Source: Petrolisthes cinctipes
Lineage: Eukaryota; Arthropoda; Malacostraca; Decapoda; Porcellanidae
Assembly: GCA_033782935.1 (NCBI GenBank)
Contig: JAWQEG010004822.1
Location: forward strand, 1 to 64,000
Direction of reading: 5' to 3'
DNA length: 64,000 nt
Shown: piece after piece, positions 29,030 through 39,734 of the stretch
How positions within the stretch are numbered: position 1 is the first letter of the stretch
Layout of the letters: every line of letters starts with the position of its first letter
Program-made: the position numbers and the translations under genes
Notes under the pieces: model-generated
Databases searched by the model: none
Told to the model about the DNA's origin: nothing
What the model saw: the letters and a program-made list of their open reading frames with translations, nothing else

Positions 29030-29680
29030 AATAATAGTAATAATAATAACAATAGCAATAATAATAATAATAATAATAATGATAAAAAAATATATAACAT
29101 TAATAATAACAATAATAATAATAATAATAATACACAAATTATCCCTTTAAAAATGTCAATAAACAACAACAACATATGCCGGTGTGAATCTCGTGTGGAA
29201 GAAAAGTGGAGTAATAATTTCGACATTTTTACTATTTTTAGCTCACCCAGGTTAGATAATCAAGAGAAAGTGGATTATAAAGGTTAGATAATAAAGAGGA
29301 AGAGGAAAATATACAAGAGGAATTAATAAAGGAGTGAGAAAAGAAGAAAAAAGGGTGTTGACAATAAAAGTGAGAAAAGGAGATAAAGAAGTGAGAAAAC
29401 GAGTTAATAAAAACGTTAAAATAGAAGAATAGGAGTTAGTGAAGGAGTAAGAAAAGGAGTATAATTATAATAAAGAAGTGTGAAAAGAAAAGGAGTTAAT
29501 AAAGAAGTAAGAAAAGGGGAATAATTAATAAAAGTGAGAAAAGGAACTAATAAACTAGTGAAAACAACAAAGGAGTGGAAAAATAAGAAAGGAGTTTGTT
29601 AATAAAGGAGTGAGTAAAGGGAGTTAATAAAGAAATAAGAAAACCAAAAAAGGAGTATAAATTATTAATAAAGGAGTGAA
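29030..29680 (+). repeat. (AAT)n and 'gagttaataaaggagtgaga' minisatellite
   Basis: (TAA)n runs at 29035-29135, then irregular 20-27-bp purine-rich units up to the mRpL20 start codon. This leaves the mRpL20 promoter region almost entirely repetitive. Confidence 0.8.
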
Positions 29681-29682
29681 TA

Positions 29683-31019
29683 ATGGTAATCACGTCGCCT
29701 ACACTACTGGCCAGGTCTAGGGGTGCTGACAAATACTGGAAGCAAAGGAGGATATTGAGACTCTCCGCCGTGAGTTAATAATAGACACGTACTTATTTCT
29801 TTTGGTAAATATTGAAAGAATTGCCGTTATTGCGTACGGTACTTAGACCATTCTAAGACTATTTTTGGTAAATTTACTGAGGAACTGGGGGTATTATTAG
29901 AGAATAACTGTTTTTTTTTGCTAGGATCGCGCAGTGTTACCACATCCGACTAGGTCCTGGAAATTTGCCCCAGTCACTTTATGATAGTTTACACCGGTTA
30001 TATCCCGGTAGTTTGCCCAGGTTAGGTCCCGGTAGTTTGCCTAGGTTAGATCCCGGTAGTTTGCCCAGGTTAGATCCCGGTAGTTTGCCCAGGTTAGATC
30101 CCGGTAGTCTGCTGTGGTCTAGGTTAGGTTAGGTCAGGTCAGGTAAGGTCAGACTAATTTCCAAATTATGTTTGTAAAACGAGGCATATCTCGAAAATGG
30201 GGCATCTCCGAGAGAAACACCATAGATGAAAAGTGTGTTAGAATGGTTCAAAATAGTGCGTAACAATACTAAAATATACAATATAGTGAACCCAGTACAT
30301 CTGTAAATTTACCGAATTGAGTTCACTATATTGTATATTTTAGTATCAACACCCACTATTTTGGACCATTCTAACACACTTTTCATCTATGGTGTTTCTC
30401 ACAGAGATGCCCCGTTTTACAAACATAATTTGGAAATTAGTCTGACCTGACCTAACCTAACCTAGACCACAGCAGACTACCGGGACCTAACCTGGGCAAA
30501 CTACAGGGAAATAACCGTGGTAAAGTACAGGAAATGACCAGGGCAAAATACTGGGACCTAGCCAGATCTGGCAACACTGCTACAAAACAGCAATTCTTTC
30601 AATAAATACCTTTCTTTTTATTTATAATTTAATTGTTATTGTTTTTATCATGTTTTTGTTTGTTGTAGTTTTTGGTATTTATTGAAAGAATACTGGGACC
30701 TAGCCAGATCTGGCAGCACTGCTACAAAACGGCAGTAGTCTCGATAAATACTTTTTTTTTTTCCTTTTCAATTAATTCCAATATTTTTGTGTATAGTTAC
30801 TCACAATTTAATACTTATTTTTATATTTGGTAATAGTAGAGCCACAGAAATGGAAAACACAATTATTTCCCAACTTTTTTTTGATAAACCTTTGTTCCCT
30901 GTTTATATCTGGATTACTACATTTTATTCTTTTTGTTATGTATTGTTATCATTTTTATTTTTCAGTATTTGTATGGGTGTCTCGGTAGCCATTCCCTCTT
31001 TTGATCTGGATTGCTGCTG

Positions 31020-31065
<46 letters not shown>

Positions 31066-31973
31066 GTATATTTTTTTCAGCACTACTATGGACGGAGGCA
31101 GAACTGTTATTCCATTGCCATTCGTTCAGTTCGTCGAGCCTTACAGTATTCCACTCTTCACCGCAGGCTAAACAAAGTTATGTACAAAACGGTAAGATCA
31201 CGGCCTGCTGTACATTTTAGACATACTGTGAATTAGAAGCTACAGTACATAATTATTATCATATTTGTAGTACAGTACTGAATGCTGTTTCCTTTATTCA
31301 TTGCAAGAAAATATATAAACGTACTTATTTATAACTTGTTTACATCCTCTGATGCCAATTTTATGGGGTTTTGATGGTGCCCAGACTTCACCTGTATATA
31401 TCATTATTACCTTACCATGAGTTTGCTAGTAATTAATATGTACATCCAATTCACTGTCCTAATTGCATTCTTACCCCTGCATGACAGTTGTGGGAGGGGC
31501 GTATCAATGCTAGCTGTCAGGAGCTGGGAACAACATATAATGACATGTATGCCACCATGGACCAGGCCGGGGTTGCACTCGATAGAAAAATTCTTCAGAA
31601 CTTGGCCATCTGGGAACCACGCTCATTTCGAGTGAGTACAATAATATTTTTTAGTGTTACCTGTGAAAGCCGTAAATCCTTATATAATTTTAAATAAACC
31701 TGAATTCTGTATGGTATAAAGTAAAATTGTATATAATAAGAGTACTAGTAGAGTACCTACACATGAAGGTAACCAAGCCAGTAAACTAAAGACAGAACAT
31801 CTTATATACATTTCATGCTTTGTTGTTCACTAATACTTTACCCCCTTTTTTGTCGTTGTATTTGGATTCCTCAGGCTCTGGCACTCCTTACCAAAGCCAA
31901 ACAAGAAGAGGAAGGACTCAACTCACTCGATGGACCCGTGCCAGCAGGAGTCGTCACTAGAGGAATGCTTTGA
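29683..31973 (+). CDS. mRpL20: Mitochondrial large-subunit ribosomal protein bL20m
   Basis: Exons 29683-29769, 31081-31191, 31488-31631 and 31875-31973 each end in phase 0 with consensus donors (GTGAGT, GTAAGA, GTGAGT). They give 146 aa, close to human MRPL20 (149 aa). Recognisable bL20 features are an N-terminal basic segment ending WKQRRILRLSA, then HYYGRRQNCYSIAIRSVRRAL (equivalent to the family's GRKNRCYRLAVRTV), then RINASCQELGTTY and LDRKILQNLAIWEPRSFRALALL. The family binds 23S/16S rRNA early in large-subunit assembly, here in the mitochondrial matrix. ATG 29683 was chosen because it opens the only frame joining in phase to exon 2. Intron 1 is packed with a foldback repeat, and a (TTA)n array abuts the exon 2 acceptor. 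The gene is divergent from the M1AP-like gene upstream. Confidence 0.93.
29808..30615. repeat. Large foldback element in mRpL20 intron 1
   Basis: Apex near 30312; the left arm (about 29935-30310) and right arm (about 30315-30600) are reverse complements ('gttcactatattgtatattt' and its complement lie at the apex). It contains four or five tandem 'tttgcccaggttagatcccg' units on the left but fewer on the right, so the arms have diverged by repeat number. A partial third piece is at 30672-30752. Confidence 0.8.
31018..31066 (+). repeat. (TTA)n array next to the mRpL20 exon 2 acceptor
   Basis: About 15 uninterrupted TTA units end roughly 15 nt before the AG of exon 2, so the array overlaps the expected branch-point/polypyrimidine zone. 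Confidence 0.9.
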
Positions 31974-32245
31974 AAGACAACCAGATACTGAAGTCGTTTG
32001 TAGTGTGATCTCTGTACAGGATTATAATGTTGGAATTGATGCAGTGGCATATAAAATTCTAGAATGAAAGATAGAAGAGTGTCTTTTAGCACAAACCTAA
32101 ATGCATGTGTTTGTATACCATTTTGTTAATCTATAATGTATTTCTTTTAGAATAGTGTACTGTACATTAATATTGAATTTTCAGAATATACCGGTACCAT
32201 ACCATAGGCTACTTCATTTCTGATTCACTCACTCTGTACATACTG

Positions 32246-32251
32246 AATAAA
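32246..32251 (+). terminator. Candidate poly(A) signal of mRpL20
   Basis: A canonical AATAAA lies about 270 nt after the mRpL20 TGA, on the same strand and in AT-rich sequence. It is the first strong candidate downstream of the stop. Cleavage was not observed directly. Confidence 0.5.
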
Positions 32252-33251
32252 GGACACCCAGATCCAATATCTATCCCTTATTTATATTCTCATAAATAAG
32301 CAAGAGTTAACATGTTACCATCCTGGGAGTATATCTGAACATACTGCAATCATACCAAGATTACAGGAGGGTGTTTTATTACCTCTGGCAACACAGTTTG
32401 GATGAAAAAATGAACCTCAAACTTTGGGCTACTTCTGCCCATTTCTTGCAAGGTAATCTAGTAACATATGGCCTTAGTAGCTTTGTACTAGAACATTATT
32501 GTCATTGCAATTTCATGGCTAGGTTATGGGAATGAATTGGATGGAGAGTGGCCCATGTCTCGGCACTGTTATCACTTAACCTCTCGTCATTCTTTTGGTG
32601 TGAATCCCCAAACCTTGGAAAGAGGGTGAGGGGGTCTTATTATTTCAATTAAGTTTATTTTACCCAAGCTGAAGCATACCATACATATAAAGGGCCAGTA
32701 TAACATAAGAGATCAACCTACAGCAAGGTAAGATGCTTTCCTGCAATATTAAAGAATCCAAGGTAGTGAAGCATAGTGGTGGTGACTCCATATTTTTTAC
32801 CTTGTTAACAGATTTTTCAATTTCACTATTTAAAGGAGTTTAATAACAATATCAAATGCAAAAAAGGGGCAAAACAATAAAATAGGAATGCTGAGCTTTT
32901 GTCAGTTGTTCTCAGACATCTTAAGACTAAACTGGTCACACTGAAAGAATACCGAGTGTTTCCTTAAACTCTCCATGATTCTTATAGATATTCTGACAAT
33001 GATTACATTATAGTTATTCACTGTTTTTATACTGTGGTCTAGGTATTCATCTGATATTTGACAATTTTATTAAAAGTATATTTACAAGTTCTTAATTGCT
33101 ATATACAAAAGTTTACATAATTTTTTAATAAAATAAAGAGCATATTTAATATGAGCATAACTTCCTCACAAATGCAAGATGCACATCCTCAGTAAGCTCA
33201 TTGTTCCTTATGAATATGGGAAACTTAGGTGTTATGAAATGACATGATTAA

Positions 33252-33402
33252 GGGAGGTAAAATATCAGGGAATTGGTGGCTATTGATTCCTCCAAACTAT
33301 ATAATTAGACATATCACCTTTGCTGTGGTAGTCTGTTTTATGACTTATGACTTGGTACAGAGCAATCAGTAGCCTCCAATTCCTAGACGTCTTGCCCCAC
33401 TT
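33252..33402. repeat. FB-1 foldback copy (degenerate)
   Basis: 'ggtggctattgattcctcca' is opposed by 'agagcaatcagtagcctcca', with terminal 'agggaggtaaaat'/'cttgcccca' pairing poorly. Intergenic. Confidence 0.65.
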
Positions 33403-34635
33403 GAACTTGTAAAATTTTCTGGTAAGACAGACAAACCTAGAGGCTACCAATTATATTTTCTAAACACACTGCACTTGTGATTTCATTATATACTGTATAC
33501 AGACTTAAAAATAAATTTTATATACATTTGCAGTTCGGAACAGAGGACCACATGCAAGAAGGGTTGGTGACAAAGGCTGCAAAGATGGCTTCCTTAAGAC
33601 TCTATGGAATCATCTTGTCAGTCACTGTCATTGCCCAACATATGACTTTTCTTGCATACAGCCCAGTGGCACGGCCTGAAACATGAGAGGCGTTGATGCC
33701 CAATGCACCAGGCTATTTTTCGGTGATTGATGGTAAATGTCCACAATTGGTATCATGGAGGCTTTTATCACTTAACTGATGGACGTAATCCCTCTTTACT
33801 TTGGGTCACATTGTTTGATACACTCTTGAACTATGGACACAGTTCTGGGATGCAATTGTTAGTGATCATGTGGCCCGTAGGTAAATTGAAATGTCCCTGC
33901 TGCATATCTTGTTTCAATAATCATTGGTAACACTCAGTTTGCCCTAGAGATGGTGTTTCATATTTGCAGCCCTGCTAGATGATAGCCATATCAGTATGCC
34001 TTCCCAAACATCTACCCAACCCGACCACACTGCACAATAACAAAATTATTTTTTTGAAAGTGGAAAAACAACCATCATATCCACATAAATATAGTTGATA
34101 TTTGATAAAATATATATTTTTATTATAATAAAACAACTTTGCAATTGATCATATATATATATTTATCTCTAATGATGGCTGCAAGCCATGGTATGAAGGG
34201 GTTTAATCAGACTGTGGTATCTACAGGCAATAATACTTCATGATACACCCTGACCATTTCTGTACCAATGATTTTATGGTTCAGTCAAGGGATGGCTTAC
34301 CAGTTTAATAATGTTCTCGAATACCACTGTGGCTTTACCACAGAAGTCTATCAATGTTCTTGCTGATAGCCTTTAGTTTCAATGACCTAGGCCACAGACT
34401 GTAGCTCTAAACTTTGTACAGAGTGGGCAATCTTGAACTTGTGACTCTATGGATTAGAGGCAAGAGCAGCATCACAGCACCAATCCAGTAACCCAACTTG
34501 GTGGGGAGAGACAGCCAAGCATGGTTAACCTTAATGATATCACCTGTGAACATTCTATCATCAATCAAAAAAAGACTACTGGTCACTGGGTGATAAAATA
34601 TCTCTGATGTCACCCTGTACACTCCATGTTTGTAG

Positions 34636-34790
34636 GAAAGCAAAGTGTTGTGGATGAAATGAAGGCTGTTGATTCTTCCTTACAGTGCCATGAAACAAAC
34701 AACCCTAGGCTCTACTAACGCAATATGTTTCTTGGTACGGTCTAGAGGGATCAGAGGCCTACAATTTACCAGCATCTTTGCTCCGCATAA
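34636..34790. repeat. FB-1 foldback copy (degenerate)
   Basis: 'gaaggctgttgattcttcct' is opposed by 'agagggatcagaggcctaca', with 'gccatgaaacaaac'/'gtttcttggtacgg' near the loop and 'agcaaagtg'/'atctttgct' at the ends. Confidence 0.65.
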
Positions 34791-34967
34791 TTAATGATCA
34801 TCTTGCAACCAATATATATATATATATAAACACACCATCTGTCAATTCTGTTATAGGTAATACTGCATAGATGTATGTATAAATCAACATTAACATACTG
34901 TAGTACTGCATGTAACTGTAAAATATTTTGATTTTCTGGTAACATTTGTGTAGTTGTTGAGATTGTG

Positions 34968-35112
34968 ATAATGCTGACAAATTAAATGTTATCAATTCCT
35001 CCAACCTGTACCACAAAACAACATAGACTCAGTTCAGGCAGTGTGTTTCTTGGTACAGTTTGGAGGAACTTGTGCACTCCAATTTTCTAACATCATCATA
35101 ACCCCTGAGAAA
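34968..35112. repeat. FB-1 foldback copy (degenerate)
   Basis: 'atcaattcctccaacctgta' is opposed by 'tacagtttggaggaacttgt', with 'ccacaaaacaa'/'gtgtttcttgg' near the loop. Confidence 0.65.
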
Positions 35113-35599
35113 AAAAAGGAAGCCAATTACTGTATGTCACATTCTCATCATGTCTCTTTACTTTACATTTGTTAACTTGTTTGTTTCATCAGTTGGGAAG
35201 TACAGTCAATTCATGGCTTGAACATTTTGCCTCAATGTATTTATTTATGGAATGCAAATTATATATTTTTGTCTATGTAAACAATTAGGGGGTCATTTGT
35301 TGTTGCAGATATGAAATCTACAATTATAGCTCTCCATACTATGCTACACAACAGATCCTCTACTTGAATGCTGAGGAAGTCTGTTGCTCGAGATAATGTA
35401 CTTAACATAACCAACCAATTTCCTGGCAACTTGATGGGATGAAAAGCCCATAATTTGCCAGGCCCAGTAAAGCAAGCTACTCCTATTGTCCATTGGGTTA
35501 CTGTGTTGTTTGCATACTAACAAATACAACATGGATGACTACCGTTTTCATTGGTAGCAATAGTTTAAAAAAATAAATGCCAAGAGTATCTCGTAAGCA

Positions 35600-35790
35600 G
35601 GACAAAATTTGTCAACAAAAAAAGGATACAGATTCCTCCAAACTACCTGTACTAAAAAAATGGTGACTGGAGGAATCTGTAGCCACATTAAATCGCCCCA
35701 AAACAAGCATCTATCACAAGGTAATCTATTTCTTTTATCACAGTTTGGACAAATTAGTCCTCTTCAAATTGCTGAAAATACATTTTCCTC
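35600..35790. repeat. FB-1 foldback copy (rearranged)
   Basis: 'acagattcctccaaactacc' and 'gactggaggaatctgtagcc' form a short hairpin. A further half-element follows to about 35790. A partial FB-1 relative also lies at 35287-35475. Confidence 0.55.
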
Positions 35791-36139
35791 TGAGTAAATA
35801 CACAAGATGAGAATATGACTGTACAAATTGTATAGGATAATGCAAGGTGGTGGAGTACAAATATCTCTTTTATTTCACATTTATGAATCATTGGCCATCA
35901 CTCTCGGTAGAAGATTGCTATGTACAAGTAATTTTCATACATTACAATTCAATTAACTACAAAATATGAAATTAAAAAAAAGCTGCAGCTGCGGGAATCA
36001 GGAGTAATAGAATCAAGAGATGATTTGAACACAACATACTGCCATAATAAATTCCACGTTGCTCAAGAAATGCATAGGTTGATACAAAGCCACTAATCAT
36101 AAGAATATTTTGTACATATATTAAAGTGCTTCATCAATT

Positions 36140-36510
36140 CCTAATGTTATAAAAGAGAGAGAGAAAGAGGAGGGGGAGTAGAGAAAAAAGAAAGGGGGAG
36201 AAGAGAGAGAAGATAGAGAAAGGGGGAACTGACAGAAAAAATTAAAAGAGGGGAATAGACAAAGAGAGAAGGGGGGAACAGACAGAGATATAAATAGATA
36301 GATACAGAGAAGGTGAGAAAGTGGGAGGGGAGCAGGTAAAGAAAAAGGAGTGAGCAGGAAGAAAATAAAAGGGGTGAAAAGGAAGAGAAAAAGAAGGGGT
36401 GAAAAGGAAGAGAAAAAGAAGGGGTGAGCAGGAAGAGAAAAAGAAGTGGGGAGCAGTAAGAAAGAATACTCAAGAGATAAACATACTGAAAACAAAGAGG
36501 GAGAGACAAA
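36140..36510. repeat. GA-rich low-complexity block
   Basis: Irregular 'aagaaaaagaaggggtgagc'-type purine units. The 120-154 aa minus-strand frames are polypyrimidine translations. Confidence 0.85.
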
Positions 36511-39500
36511 CTCGTATATTATAACACATGGGGGAAAATTAAAGGACCAAACATTGACTATGACCAGTGGTATCCTACTGATCAATGCCAGTGCCTAGCA
36601 AGTGACTCTTCTGGCATATGAACCAAAATTGTAAGTATGTGACCGGCCAGCTTCTGAATATATCCAGGCACAAAGAAATTCAGTTCCTGTCCATTACAGT
36701 ACAGATTTACTATAATTCTACCCAGAACAGAGAGAGAAGTATAATCCTGGTAATTCATTAATGGATTGGCCTCTTATCTTATTGTGTTTAAACTTGTACA
36801 AAATCTCCATAATTTATTTTTTAATTCTTATATATAAAAGGATATTCATGATGTTGACTTTTTTTTTTTTAACTAGTAACAAAATATACCCAATAATACG
36901 CACATTAGACCTTTCCATTAGTACATGAACAATACAGTAACCATCATACAAGAACAATGATCTTAACTGACTCTACTTCATCGATACTGGGTAGGCTGGA
37001 AATTATGGATTGTGACTAGTGTAGCAAGAGCCATGCAATTTCCACCAAATAATAAAAGTTTGAAAATCCACAGTGCCTGAACAACTCCAGATGGCAATTA
37101 TTCGACTGATGTACCCTTTTTCAAAGACATCTCATCACCATAATGATCAGAATTTGGACAAAACTCATCCACTACACTTTGCATTTTTTTGCCATAATGG
37201 AAGCATGAAAATACATAGTAGTTAGAAATTTTCAAATATGGTTATTAACTTTAGCAATTTCTTTTCAAAGATAAATTATCGCCACAAGAAATTTAAGTAT
37301 GAATTATATCAGTAATTTTTAAGTGAAGTGGGTGTTCTACTGCTGTCCAGAATCCAGGTGTGTACATTTTTTTTAGTGATTGTACTTCTCTGACAAGTGG
37401 CAATTTAATTTACCCATTGTTTTTCAGACGTTTCCAATCGCCACGAAGTCTGGAGTCTGTGATGAGAACACTAAAACTGTAACTGATGATGTAGTTACAA
37501 TCATGCTTTACAGTACCCTTATAGCTATGGAAGAGCATCATAGCTATGGCTAAAGTTAGACTGGGTGACCAACTTGGATTTAAACCACTTTGGAAATGAG
37601 GCAATGCAACATTAGGGCTGAGCATTTTATCATGGAACAAATATAAAACCAGAAAGACAATGTAAATGTAAATTGTGATTGCATTATTTTCACCCTTAAC
37701 CCAAGAGGAGATTTGTGCATTAGTGCCAAAACAGTTTCAAATAATATAACAAAACAGACTACATAGACTGTGAAGGTCTATCTCTTAGTACATTTTCTTG
37801 GAATCAATAGTTACAAATATGCTGCCAATATCTAATTCTTTAGGCACATACCCAGATTTAGTCAAGTGGAGGATACTTAAATAGCTACTGGGAATCTTCA
37901 AAGATGTCACCTCAATGAAATGTTGCCTACTGGAGGCACCCAAGGTTCAAGAATGAGATGTGTGGAAGAAATATGACCCTGTCTGAGTAATAAGTATTGT
38001 AGTCATTTCACCTGAACTAACTGTGAATAATAATACTGCAGCAATTGCTTGAAGTCTCCTCACTCCCTACAGCCTAGATGGTTCACTTCCTGACAAAGAC
38101 TGGATGAGTTAGTAACACTGAACTTGTCAACCATGTGACAGGCTACATTAACGTCAAAGCTATAAAAAATCCTCCATCATACAAGGGTGGTCACGAAAAA
38201 AAATCTTCTATCGTATAAGTGTGCTCATGGAAAGAATCCTTCATCATACAAGGGTCAAGTGCAACAAAGAATCTGATCTTGAGTTATGGGTGACAACAGC
38301 CTCCTTTGAAATAAACTTTTTGCTCCACACTCCAAACTCCGTGATGCTCAGAGGTCTCTGGAATACGAGAAGTCAATAATAAGCTCCGATATCACTTTAA
38401 TTTGGAAGGAAATTAATTCACATATGCTCTTAAGAGTCTACGAAATAAATAATAAAGAAAACTATGGTATTCACTTAACTACAGTGGTCAATTATGTTTT
38501 ATATATATAGCTGGAAAATAAAAGAGGAAATGCCGATTTTAATCCTTTGAGTGTCAACGATGTCCTGTATAAAAAATCTGACATAACCAAACAAGTTCTG
38601 TTCTTTCAAGGTAAAGACCCATATTGATTCATAAGGTTTAAATATCTTCAGGTAAATAGGTACCCTATTTTTTTGGCTTACAAGATGCACCTTTTTCCTT
38701 AAAATATTTCAATATCAGCATGCATCTTATCAAGCAAATATTAATGTTATACTGTAGTAGGGTTTCTCACCTACAATGATCAAAGAGATGCTGAATACAG
38801 TTCATTTACGACTAGGTATTATTTCCCTTGTATGTAGTGTTTTATTATATAATGAGTAAAGTATCTGTAACATATATGAAAATAACCTTGGGAATTGTAT
38901 GTTTATAAAGCATCCATCAAAAAGGTGAAACAACATTGTTTTGATTACGGTAGCATTGAGTGCCTTTTACACAAGAGTTGTGTCAACTAGGCTGGTTTTA
39001 AGCAAAGGGCTATTTTTAAGCTTATGTTATGATAGCTCATCAGGTTACTTTTGTTAATAATAGTATAGTTGATGTCTTTTTAATGACCGGAAAATCTAAG
39101 AAAGTAAACAAAATCAAACTATTAAATATTGGGCTACTACTGGGCTACTTTTTGGGTAGAATTGAGGTAACACTGTCAATGATTACACAAGAGTTTTTGC
39201 TTGTCCAATTACAATAACAGTAATCTGTGGTGCAATTATGAGACATAGGGACTCAGATTAACTTTGTAATATTTTGCCTGCTGCTGGTGCAGCTGAGGTG
39301 GGCCACCACACAAAGCAGCTTAAAATACTTGCTAATTGGTGCGTCAAGTAAACCAAAATAATATGGTACCCATTTTGTTGGCAGTGACTGGCACTCTCCT
39401 CCTAAATTTTGGTCTGACTACAGCAGGAAGACGACTGGCACTCAGAGGGTTAATTTTTACATATGAACCAAGCATGCTAAACCAATCACACTAGTATCAT

Positions 39501-39734
39501 CATTAGCTCACACAAAAATGTACAAATATTTCAAAACACAATCTCTTACTGAGCTATCCTGAGACTCCTTGGTTCCATCTTTTTAAAAAAATGAACAAAT
39601 CACCAATCATACCATACATTTGTATAATAAATATGTATAAACACTTCATACACTACACCCATACAGACAGACCCACTAATTCACACACATCATCCTTCAG
39701 TATACATCTTTATAACAATTTTATTTCATTAAGA

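Larger units (their letters stand above)
31974..39734. other. Intergenic region between mRpL20 and chiffon 3' ends
   Basis: AT-rich, with no frame above about 80 codons outside the GA block and no splice-linked exons found on either strand. It holds at least five FB-1 copies (33.2-35.8 kb) and, near 39.7 kb, presumably the chiffon 3' UTR. AATAAA on the minus strand occurs 10 nt past the stop, which is too close to be convincing; the true chiffon end is unknown. Confidence 0.6.
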
